DNA of 64,000 nucleotides from Perca fluviatilis (taxonomy: Eukaryota > Chordata > Actinopteri > Perciformes > Percidae), in NCBI RefSeq assembly GCF_010015445.1, contig NC_053116.1:5785480-5849479 (forward strand). Direction: 5' to 3'. The notes beneath the pieces are model-generated. The model was not told the DNA's origin. It saw nothing but the letters and a program-made list of their open reading frames with translations, and did no database searches. The position numbers and the translations under genes were made by a program. Shown in pieces: positions 55,462 to 64,000 of this stretch (positions are counted from its first letter, which is position 1; the number at the start of each line of letters is the position of its first letter).

Positions 55462-55818
55462 TGTCACGGATAGACCAGGAGTCAGACTAAAGGTGAGTGA
55501 AGTTTGACGTTTATTGCAAAATCCAACTTGAGGAACACAGAGGCAGGAACAAACTGGCAGATCTTCAACAGGTAAGTACTTCGCGGGATAACAGGTAGTT
55601 TGGCAAGAGCGAGTCTGTGAGTCATGCTACATACGAGACCAGACGAGGAGTGAGTGTGTGTGTGCTGCTTATAAGGTGGTGGACTAATGAGGTGCAGGTG
55701 GTGAACTGCTGATGTGGTGTGACTAAGTGCAGGTGTGTGCAATCAGTACTGAGGAGATTGTGAGCGGATGAGGGGAGTGAGTGACGGGGGAGGAGTGAGT
55801 GCCGGTGGGACCCTGACA
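55462..55818 (-). repeat. 5' LTR of the Sushi-type element
   Basis: Same length as the 3' LTR with about 6 substitutions. On minus it ends in TGACA and is followed by GAAGACCAGACC, which does not start with the TGG usual for a tRNA primer-binding site. Confidence 0.95.
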
Positions 55819-55864
55819 TTAAATCTGTTGGCCATGTCTAAGTCTATAATGTTTTAAGAGATCA

Positions 55865-56150
55865 GTGTGATGGTTGGGGTCGGCTGGCTGTGAGTCTTTG
55901 TTTATTGTCAGCCAGCCCCTCCTCGGCTCCTCGGTTCCCCCACTCCGGTGTCTCCTCCTCGGGTCTTCAGCCCCGGTTTCCCCACGTATCCTCGAGCTCC
56001 CCGGCCATCCTAGGTTTTCCCCTTGAGTCCCTTGCTCTCCCAGTTTCCACCCCTGAGTACCCCGCTAACCTTTGTTTGAGTTTGTCAATAACCTTGTTAC
56101 GTTTTTTGGAGCCTTTGCATTTGAGTCCGTTCTGTCCATCACAACAATCA
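55865..56150 (+). mobile_element. Gypsy LTR fragment (different subfamily)
   Basis: A C-rich stretch with CCCCGGTTTCCCC is followed by TTTGAGTTTGTCAATAACCT, TGTTACGTTTTTTGGAGCC and GTCCGTTCTGTCCATCAC, the usual R-U5 end of a fish Gypsy LTR. 5' incomplete. Confidence 0.45.
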
Positions 56151-56449
56151 GTCCTTCTTTGTGTTTTAAATTTGCAAATTTTACAAATCCAATTAATTTT
56201 AAAACTAAGAAATCTACTTGCAAAAAACTGCACAGAAATAGGCTTTTGTCTTACTCCATGCTTTTTCAGAATGCAAACATTAATGGCAGTTCAGTTCCAA
56301 TTAACATCGTTAAGCTACCACTGCAAAAGAAAGATACAAAAGACTGCTCTGAAGCATGGTGCTCTTAAGACACTAGCTAGCTAAAAGTATGCTAACTCAA
56401 CAGTCGGTGAATTAGCTTAGGACAAGTTACAACTTCAATTTTAGTGTGT

Positions 56450-56655
56450 GAAAACAAATCAGAATCAGAAAGGGCTTTATTGCCAAGTACGTTTTTTTCA
56501 AATACAAGGAATTTGTCATGGTGTTGTTGGTGCATGTCACACATTCTCTAAATATAAGGATAAAAAGAATATAAACAATATAAATATAAACATATACACA
56601 CAGTATGTATTAATAAAGATAAAAATAAATGTAAAATAAATAATAAAATAAGTTA
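56450..56655 (-). mobile_element. LINE 3' end (antisense)
   Basis: AATCAGAATCAGAAAGGGC then TTTATTGCCAAGTACG and ACAAGGAATTTGTCATGG are a common fish LINE end in reverse, followed by AT-rich sequence. Confidence 0.5.
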
Positions 56656-56898
56656 AACAGTAGTTCTGTATGTTGATACAGTTAGTACATGTTGCAAATG
56701 AAACAAAGAAAGATACTCACCAAGACACTTTTCTTGCAAACTACCGTTTCTCCCGCTCTTCCTTTGTCTTGTAGAAGGCGTGGTCAAGCAGTAAAACATG
56801 TCCGGGCAAGTTCAGTACTGAACTCTATTGTTAAGAAAAGGTAAAAGTGTTCATTCATAATCAATATATATTTACTGTAAGTTAAGACACTTTTCATT

Positions 56899-56930
<32 letters not shown>

Positions 56931-56931
56931 T
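56899..56931. repeat. (ATC)n microsatellite
   Basis: About 11 ATC units. Confidence 0.95.
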
Positions 56932-57189
56932 TTGATCTACTTCTTAAAATAAGTTATCAAATGTATATTATAAATATATGTAACAAATTAAATTTTTTTA
57001 TGCTGTAAAAGCTCATGATTTTAAGCTTTACTTGCTTATCCCATGAATGATTTTTTAGAGTTTAAGAAAGTTATCACTGAAATTCTGTGGTAATTCAGTG
57101 CTTTCATTTGTTGTATCAGTTGAGCACTGGCCAGCATCTTCACATGCAGCAACAGCAGCATCAGACTGAGAAGTACTTTCCCTGTACAC

Positions 57190-57640
57190 GTCACTTATGC
57201 TGTCTACTGAACATGCCTATGTTTTCTGGACATATGAGCAGTAAATGATGACTACACAGTGAAAGTATTTTTACAGCCAGTGACTGGACATGCAACAGGT
57301 CGCCCCTCCACTATATGCTCCTTTAAGTGGGAGAGAAGTTCCTTCACCGTGTGAAATTGGCGTTCACACAGTGAACAGCACATTTCAAATCTGTAACGAC
57401 TCTAACGTTAGCAGTAACATTAACAGAGGGGCTCAGGCACATTGTGAACGCGATAGAAGTGAGCTTTGAACAATGCGTAGGTACAAAATGTCCACTTGGC
57501 AGTCAGTGCTAACACATTTGAAAAGACAATGTGGTTCATTCCTGTGAACTCTACAATGCAGAACATAACCCCTTAATGTAGCTACTATTTTGCTGCAAAA
57601 ATGGCAGGTAATAATTTTTAGAAAAAAATAAAACCACCTG
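57190..57640 (-). pseudogene. C2H2 zinc-finger N-terminal exons of the multicopy fish family
   Basis: The first exon (about 57,620-57,430) reads ITCHFCSKIVATLRGYVLHC then RVHRNEPHCLFKCVSTDC; a one-base insertion follows, after which the alternate frame gives KWTFCTYALFKAHFYRVH. The second (57,396-57,190), preceded by TTACAG, reads CCSLCERQFHTVKELLSHLK, then CPVTGCKNTFTV, stop, SSFTAHMSRKH. Four C2H2 fingers alternate CX2C and CX4C spacing. In the family I recall, these precede a body starting LFYLKLQ, which is what the 43,945-46,020 relic lacks. Broken by one shift and stops. Confidence 0.55.
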
Positions 57641-58014
57641 TTTTTTAAACGTTTAACGTGGCGCTGCAAAACCACAGCATGAAAAAAACAACGAATGTTA
57701 ACGTAACTTACTCAAAAGAAATTTACTAGTAACGTTAGCATGAAACCCAGCAGATTAACCAGCAACCAGTCAGTTTAGCTGCTTGTCAAAAACAGAAGCG
57801 AGTATTTTTCAGAATAACAGTCATCAAGTTAAAGAAAAGCATGCATTTACCTGATAAAAGAGGATTTTCAACGTTGTCACTTGTCACGTTACATACAACT
57901 CCTCCATGCTCCATTCGCTGGCAGTTTGGGTGGTGGTGCGCTGCACACTAACGTGAACTTTGCCAAGCTTGGCTGCTACCGCGATTATTACGTTCTCCCC
58001 ATGTCTATTATCTC

Positions 58015-58200
58015 CGGTTACTCTGGCTTCCTCCCACCATCCAAAGACATGCAGATAGGATAATGGTGTAAATGTGTGTGTGTGTGAGCGGTTGTTCGTC
58101 TGTGTGCGAAGGACTGGTGACCCTGTGGACCTGTCCAAGGTGTACCCCGCCTTGCGCCCAATGCTAGCTGGGATTGGTTAGAAGATGCCTGGATGGATAG
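58015..58200 (+). mobile_element. LINE 3' UTR (RTE/Rex3-like type)
   Basis: CTCTGGCTTCCTCCCACCATC, CAAAGACATGCAGATAGG, CAAGGTGTACCCCGCCTTGC and GCCTGGATGGATAG make the common fish LINE end with a GGATGGAT tail. 5'-truncated. Confidence 0.55.
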
Positions 58201-58299
58201 TCTGTAACTAATCAAATTAATTATTAAGCTGTTTGTCTATTTACAGTTTTTAAATTATGTTATGTTAATGTTAAGTCCACAGACTTTTTTTTACAGTGT

Positions 58300-58590
58300 A
58301 TTATTGCCACTGTTCACTCATCACTCCCCCAACTGGCACAGTCAGACACCGCATACCAAGAGCCTGGGTCTGTCCGAGGTTTCTCCCTTAAAGGAAGTTT
58401 TTCTCACCACCGAGGTTTCTATCTAAAAGGGAGTTTTTCCTCACCACCATCACACTAAATGCTTGCTCTTGGGGGAATTACTGGAATTGTTGGGTCTTTG
58501 TATATTATAGAGTGTGGTCTAGACCTACTCTATCTGAAAGTGTCCTGAGATAACTCTTGTTATGATTTGATACTATAAATAAAATTGCTA
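58300..58590 (+). mobile_element. L2-clade LINE 3' tail
   Basis: CATACCAAGAGCCTGGGTCTG, GAGGTTTCTxCC twice, GGGGGAATTACTGGAATTG and GATACTATAAATAAAATTG. A segment of about 45 bp is locally duplicated (58,376-58,445). Confidence 0.75.
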
Positions 58591-58649
58591 ATCACACACT
58601 AATATTATACAACTCAATTTTATATTATATATGTAATATATAGAAAGCA

Positions 58650-60080
58650 CGTGACTTCATGAGCTTCTTTAATGATACAATTATAACAATTAGAGATAAA
58701 ATCCATCACCTTTTGCCCTCAACTTCTAACGGTTCACCTTTAAACGCAGGATCGCTAGAAAGAACGACTAGAAAGAACGACTAGAAAGAACGACTAGTCC
58801 CGACATATTTTTAGACTGCTTTTATCCTATAGACCTTCAACAATTAATGTTAAAGATATCCTCAGCTAAGCCATCTACCTGTCTCTTAGACCCCATCCCA
58901 ACGAGACTACTCAAAGAAGCGCTACCCATGGTTAACACTTCATTACTAGATATGATCAATATGTCCTTATTAACAGGTTATGTACCGCAGTCATTTAAAG
59001 TAGCTGTTATAAAACCTCTTCTAAAAAAAAACACCCTCGATCCTGAGGTCTTAGCAAACTATAGACCTATACCTAACCTTCCCTTTTCATCCAAGATCCT
59101 TGAGAAGGTAGTTATCAGGCTCCTCTCCTATTGAACCAGCTCCCAATCTGGGTTCGGGGGGCAGAAACTGTCACCACATTCAAGAATGTACTTAAAACTC
59201 TCCTATTTGATAAAGCTTATAGTTAGGGAGTGAGGAGTTGCAGTGTCCACCTAACTGGCCCACCTGCTTCTCTTCATAATTGTTAGATTAATAATATATA
59301 ACAAAAGTAGAGGGAGGCAGGCCAGCACAGCCCGATCCGGCAGGGGAGAGTTTCAAGCCCGAACCGGCCACCTCTCCTTATGACCTGTCTCTCTTAGTTA
59401 CGCTGTTATAGTTTTAGACTGCCGGGGGACTTCCTTCCTTTGACACACTGAGCTGCTCTCTCCTCTCCCTTTCTATTACCATTTGTGTGCATCCCGTTCC
59501 AGAAATGCTTGTTATTAATCCTAGCTTCTGGGGAGTTTACTCTCTGGAGTCATTGTTTTTTCCCCCAGCGTATTTCCTTGGAGAACGTTGGCACCAAGAT
59601 CCTGGTTGCAGCTGTCGCCGTGGTCCTGCTGCACTCCCTGCTGAGCTCAGCGGTGCCCTGCAATGTCATGCTGCGTCCTGCTAAACCCTGCTGCTTCCTA
59701 CTACGTCCATCCATGCTCTGCTGGGCCACGCTACATCCTGTAACGCCCTGCAGCGCCCTGATATGACATGAACTACTACAACTACCATTTGAAGTCACTG
59801 TTCCATTATTAATGTGACTATTATCACCACTGTTTATCGCATCCCCTACCGGCACCGTCAGACACCGCCTACCAAGAGCCTGGGTCTGTCTGAGGTTTCT
59901 TCCCAAGAGGGAGTTTTTCCTCGCCACTGGAACTGTACTGGTCGTACTGCTTGCTCTTGAGGGAATTACTGCAATTGTTGGGGCTTTGTAAATTATAGAG
60001 TGTGGTCTCGACCTACTCTATCTGTAAAGTGTCTCGAGATAACTCGTGTTATGATTTGATACTATAAATAAAATTGAATT
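58650..60080 (+). mobile_element. L2-clade LINE, internally deleted
   Basis: The 5' part encodes part of the reverse transcriptase. The frame then jumps near 59,137 to the C-terminal end (AGAATGTACTTAAAACTCTCC, TTTGATAAAGCTTATAG) and runs through the full 3' region to AATAAAATTGAATTGG. Finger, palm and catalytic YxDD blocks are missing. A 13-bp unit CTAGAAAGAACGA is tandemly repeated three times at 58,755-58,793. Confidence 0.82.
58847..59134 (+). pseudogene. L2 reverse transcriptase, N-terminal piece
   Basis: SSAKPSTCLLDPIPTRLLKE, SLLDMINMSLLTGYVPQSFK, AVIKPLLKKNTLDPEVLANY then RPIPNLPFSSKILEKVV. DPIPTxLLKE and LANYRPISNLPFLSKxLEKVV are the RT 0-2 blocks of the L2/CR1 group. The catalytic centre is absent because of the deletion. 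Confidence 0.85.
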
Positions 60081-62034
60081 GGAATGAATATATTAGGTTT
60101 GGATTCTTTGCCCTAAAAATGCAAAGACTCCTGCTTTAGACTTTAGATGACTGTGAAACTAAATCAGCCTTATTGAGCAAATTAAATTCAATGGAACATC
60201 AGTATTTTCAGGGGGCTGAAAGCCAATGTGTCCCAGGAGACAAACGCGGTGAACTCCAGTCCATCCTGACTGCAGGTTGTGTTGTTGTTTTCATCTCTGT
60301 CCCCCCCCCTCCCCACCTGCACCTATCTGCTGTGTGCCATCTCTAATAAAGCTGCAATCCCATAATACTAATCTCATAAACTAATGAATGCTCGGCGCCC
60401 AAAGCGTGGGTGGCTTTGTAATCAAATCACACAGCTATAAACCTTTATTGGTGTTTGCAGAAATTGCTGAAAATGACGTTTAACAACACAAGTATGAAAC
60501 AAACAGGCCGGCAAAACTCGGTGGAAAAAATCACATCTCCAAAAGATCAATTCAGAATACAATTTTTCTTTTTTCTTTTTTAAATTCCATGAGACACACA
60601 GCAGATGTAAGTATCCAGCAAATCCACAGCAGCCACCTGCCAAATGATAGTAACATTTGACTCAATTTAATGTCAATTTAATGTCAGATTAAATTTCAAG
60701 TCCCTGACTCACCCTGGACAAGCAAATCACTTTCCATAAATGCACTACTGACTCCCATCATTTCTCAAACAAAGGCGTCATATCTGTGAACATAAGACAT
60801 ATACCCAGGAAATGTGTGTTCGGGTCACAGGAGTGTTTTAATTTAAACCACAATCTTTTTTCTAATCTTAACTAGTCGTTTTGATGTCTGAACTTAACTG
60901 TTGTTGCGGCATGACCTAGGGCTGCAAGATATGAGGGAACTATGCGATAACGTTGTTGAATATTGCGATAAGTGTTCTCATTTCTGCTGATTTCAGTCTT
61001 CTGCTAAAATACAACAAAATTGCTTGAGTTTAAAACAAATGAAGGAAACCATTTCCAACATTCTTTTATTGAACAAATTAAACATTGAATTGAATATAAA
61101 AGCCAACGCTTAAAATAAGAATAACAGTTAAATGCACAAGTGCAGTTTTCTGCTGATATTTTCTTTCAACAAATAGTAGAGTTGGGTATCGTTTGGATTT
61201 TTTTCCGATACCGAAGCACAATACCTTCACCCATTTACACTATTCCTATTCTGCTACCATATTGTCTCAACAAGAAAGGTTAACTCTTACATTTACATCC
61301 AGGAGTTGACTCAAACTTGCATATGGCTCTACAGTTAGATTGGTCAGAAAAGGTTCTTCTCTTTGAGGGAGCTTTCAAAGAATCGGAGCAGGAATGAGAA
61401 TTTGTAGAGCAAGTGTGTAGAGCTCAAAGGTGATTCTCTAATCCAGGGTGAATCAGAAACTTCCCAAACTGTCTCCAAACATCTATAAGCTTTGGCTGAA
61501 GAATGTATCAGGTTTCTCTGTAAATCTAACCCAGTGGGATACAACATGAAAATGGCCAGTAGAAGTTGCAACTATCAGAGTTGTTTACAGGAACTATAGT
61601 GTCTTAATGCTACATGAGAAAAGAGTAAAAAAATGCTGACAGAGACCATCACATGGGTTGTTACCACTGATTCACTGGAACCTGATGAACCCCATTTCTC
61701 AGAGTGTATTACTTTCTCCTGTTATTATTACTGCTGTCTCAAATGTGGTCCTCGGTTAACTTGACGGGGTTTGAACATGATTACATTAGCTTTTATGGGA
61801 GGCTGTACAGAAGCAGCTGTTATTGAGTTTAAGTTTATATGAGTGAATGCTGCACGCTGCCATGTACTAGAAATCAATACATATTATATTCACAAATAAT
61901 AGAAATCCACACTCACAACATTGGAGTTGTGCCTTCATCACCACTCTGCAGATTTTTACAATCCAGTCCATCTTCAATAACTCAGTAACTCTCCACAGGC
62001 ATAAAGACACTGTCTAAACAAATACACAGTGGAA

Positions 62035-62038
<4 letters not shown>
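60081..62038. other. No gene; hAT-like fragment at 60,917-61,150
   Basis: TAGGGCTGCAAGATATGAGGG with GATAACGTTG and ATTGCGATAAG resembles 39,357-39,788 (one end only). GGTATCGTTTGGATTTTTTTC at 61,187 may be another repeat end. No supported frame. Confidence 0.4.
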
Positions 62039-62088
<50 letters not shown>

Positions 62089-62089
62089 T
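62039..62089. repeat. (TG)n microsatellite
   Basis: About 25 TG units. Confidence 0.95.
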
Positions 62090-62524
62090 GGAGAGGGCTC
62101 TCACTCTCTTCTACTCTCCTTGTGTGTCCGTTAGGAGGTGTGCTTTAAAGCGCCAATATTATGCTCATTTTCAGGTTAATAATTGTATTTTAAGGTTGTA
62201 CCAGAATAGGTTTACATGGTTTAATTAAAAAAAAAAAAAAAACACCATATTTTTGTTGTACTGCACAGCTCTCTCTCACTGTTGCAGATCCTCTTTTCAC
62301 CTGGTCTCTGTTTAAGCTACAGAGTGAGACCTCTTTTCTTCTTCTTCTGTACTATCTTTGATTGTACTGCACATGAGCAGTAGCTCAGATGTAGATCATA
62401 TCAGCTAGCGATCTCCATAGACAGTAAAAGAAAGGTTGTTTCTCCAACTTTGGTCAGTTACAAGGCAGGATTAGCTGGGAGACTTCTAAATGAGGGCGCA
62501 CATGTAATCATGTTAGCATGCTAA

Positions 62525-62800
62525 GGCCGGGAGGCGGCCGAAAAGGTCGCTCCATAAGCCGGGAGGCGCCCGCGAGGCGGCCCGCTGGGGACCAGCCGGG
62601 AGGCGGCCGAAAAGGACGCTCCATAAGCCGGGAGGCGCCCGCGAGGCGGCCCGCTGGGGATGCCCCACAATAACGGGATGGCGGAGGTTGGGTTTAGGAA
62701 AAAACTTACGGGGAAAGGGCGCCTTAAACGCCGGGGAAAGGGTGCCTTAAACGCCGGAGAAAGAGCGCCTTAAACGCCAGGGAAAGGGCGCCTTAAACTT
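62525..62800. mobile_element. Fragment of the GC-rich MITE family with expanded internal repeats
   Basis: Inverse of 31,590-31,780. It has two copies of a unit of about 65 bp (GCCGGGAGGCGGCCGAAAAGG to CGGCCCGCTGGGGA), the core GGCGGAGGTTGGGTTTAGGA and four copies of GGGAAAGGGCGCCTTAAACGC. No terminal inverted repeats remain. Confidence 0.7.
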
Positions 62801-62887
62801 TCCCAACTCAATAATCTTGACCCAGAACAGGTGTGCCAGCTGGCACCAGCATGGCAGGAGGCCTTCTCTGTCCACCTCTCTGCGTCT

Positions 62888-63010
62888 GTCATGGTGCAGG
62901 CTTGGACCCAAGTGCAGGAAGGCGAAGAGTGTGCAGCAGTTTGAAATAATAATAAATGAAACACAAAGAGACTTACAAATGTGTAAGCAGGAGACAATAA
63001 TCCAAAAGAA
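62888..63010 (-). mobile_element. Gypsy LTR edge fragment
   Basis: TGTCATGGTGCAGGCTTGGAC then CCAAGTGCAGGAAGGCG and AATAATAAATGAAACACAAAG resembles the outer edge of Sushi-like LTRs. Confidence 0.4.
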
Positions 63011-64000
63011 ACAGGAACTCGGAAGGAACAGATACAAATTTGTGATGGGACATTTGACACCGAGGCACCGAAGCTTGTATCACTTCTGCAAAGCACACTG
63101 GTTCGAAACATTGACATATATATAATGGACCAATAGTGAAGGCTATTAGAAGCACTTTTCCGGTGATCTCTTCCTTTACTGCGCAGCCTCCAACTGACAG
63201 AGACAACGTAAATGTGACGTGAGCAACGTGTCTGAAAGTTGTAAGTCTTCTGGTAGCTGTGCCAAGAGAAATCTCAATCATTCCCAATCTTACAGATACG
63301 GAGAGTGTAGGTATATGTAAGGAGATAACATAAGCACAGGCTAATTATTGCTAACTAACATGCTAGTTAACATTCGTAATTAAACCTAAACAGCTAATGT
63401 AAGTCGAAACTGCCTGCGAGCTTCTCCTGTACTATACGGTAATTCCTCTACTGTGCGACAGTAAGTCACTTAGTTATGACACAATCGTTAGCCTATTTTT
63501 ACAAAAGTGTCTGCTACGGAGCCATAACGTGAGGTACAAGGTAATGGAGCCTTTTATACATTGTCGTGTTTCTTTAGAATTAAACAATGGACAAATAGAG
63601 TCTTTAAACGCTTCAGATGTAAAGTTATTCGCAGTCAAGTGACGTAAAAAAAAAATGGCGGTCAGTGGAATGCTAACAAGAGGTGATACCTTTGTAGCAA
63701 CAAAATGGCGCCATCGGAGGTTCGCGTTCTGAAGCAAAACTTACCCCCTTGGTTCGAAACAGTGTTGGAGGTTGTATGAAATTGAAATAAGCACGTGACT
63801 GATGACGTCCGAAGCTTCGAACGTCACTGAAACTCCGGAAGGGTTTGCTGAATTATAATTTTTGCCGCTGCACCGATACCTCGGGGTATAAGAGAGAAGC
63901 ACACCCGGAGAAGTTTTAGACTTGCCTATAACGTAAGGAAGCGTTCAAGGGTGTGGGAACATTTTGACCTATTATCCCCGAATAAGGTAAATGACTATGT
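63011..64000. other. No gene; promoter-like sequence at 63,870-63,910
   Basis: CCTCGGGGTATAAGAGAGAAG resembles a TATA region, with two AAAATGGCG words at about 63,650-63,715 upstream. The window ends 100 bp later, so neither an LTR nor a gene start can be confirmed. Confidence 0.25.

Larger units (their letters stand above)
50811..55818 (-). mobile_element. Sushi-type Gypsy (chromovirus) LTR retrotransposon, nearly complete
   Basis: Two 357-bp LTRs (50,811-51,167 and 55,462-55,818) differ at about 6 positions. TTAAA flanks the element (50,806-50,810 and 55,819-55,823). Order on minus: LTR, gag, protease, RT, RNase H, integrase, chromodomain, polypurine tract (complement of 51,168-51,182), LTR. 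The chromodomain and gag type place it with Sushi-ichi elements, the group from which mammalian RTL/PEG10 genes arose. The insertion is young. Lesions in the protease suggest this copy is not autonomous. Confidence 0.95.

Noticed and set aside
54472..55467. Gag start at 55,467
   Set aside because: That codon is GTG at the LTR edge; the first ATG at 55,446 is the plausible eukaryotic start.
63870..63910. Host gene promoter at the window end
   Set aside because: Only a TATA-like word is visible; the transcribed part is outside the window, and an LTR would look the same.

Overview
The window looks like TE-dense intergenic DNA from a ray-finned (probably percomorph) fish. The evidence is many fish-type repeats: L2-clade LINE tails, Tc1 elements with about 220 bp inverted repeats, PIF/Harbinger elements with CWG target duplications, hAT and TTAA-type MITEs, a Sushi-type chromodomain Gypsy element, tRNA-derived SINEs and long (CA)n tracts. 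No intact host gene could be recognised. Most long open frames on one strand are shadows of transposon genes on the other.

Layout. 1-930: antisense L2 tail and a 65-bp tandem repeat. 1.1-5.4 kb: a decayed Kolobok-like transposase gene split by a 1.7 kb LTR (minus strand) and a Harbinger-type MITE. 6.2-13.7 kb: a spliced gene-family relic, hAT and other MITEs, two SINEs and an L2 scrap. 14.3-16.0 kb: a full-length but dead Tc1 element. 16-24 kb: scattered MITEs and a direct duplication. 24.15-26.2 kb: a 2 kb fold-back element with a TTAA MITE nested inside. 26.72-35.56 kb: an 8.8 kb Harbinger element with CTG target duplications, a spliced transposase (+) and a convergent Myb/SANT-like gene (-). 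Its transposase is interrupted by a TTAA MITE, which is itself interrupted by a solo LTR. A second Harbinger MITE abuts it at the same CTG (to 36.52 kb). 36.7-39.8 kb: a run of hAT-type elements. 41.3-43.4 kb: a third, divergent LTR and a Tc1 relic carrying a Gypsy solo LTR. 43.9-57.7 kb, minus strand: pieces of a multicopy fish gene family (C2H2 exons, SAM3-like 3' exons, a long transposase-like body), separated by a TTAA MITE with a nested L2, a second Harbinger copy, and a near-complete Sushi-type Gypsy (50,811-55,818). 58-60 kb: LINE tails and an internally deleted L2. 62.5-62.8 kb: a GC-rich MITE fragment.

The insertions can be ordered in time because many keep exact target-site duplications, and in one case the interrupted codons rejoin in frame. 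The most informative results are the nested stack at 26.7-35.6 kb, the abutting Harbinger insertions that share one CTG, a MITE family with 7-8 bp duplications that carries a tRNA-like module, a TTAA MITE that still holds a THAP-type first exon, and the scattered C2H2/SAM3-like/transposase-like composite. Coding calls come from reading the translations and from recalled family resemblance; no database search was possible.
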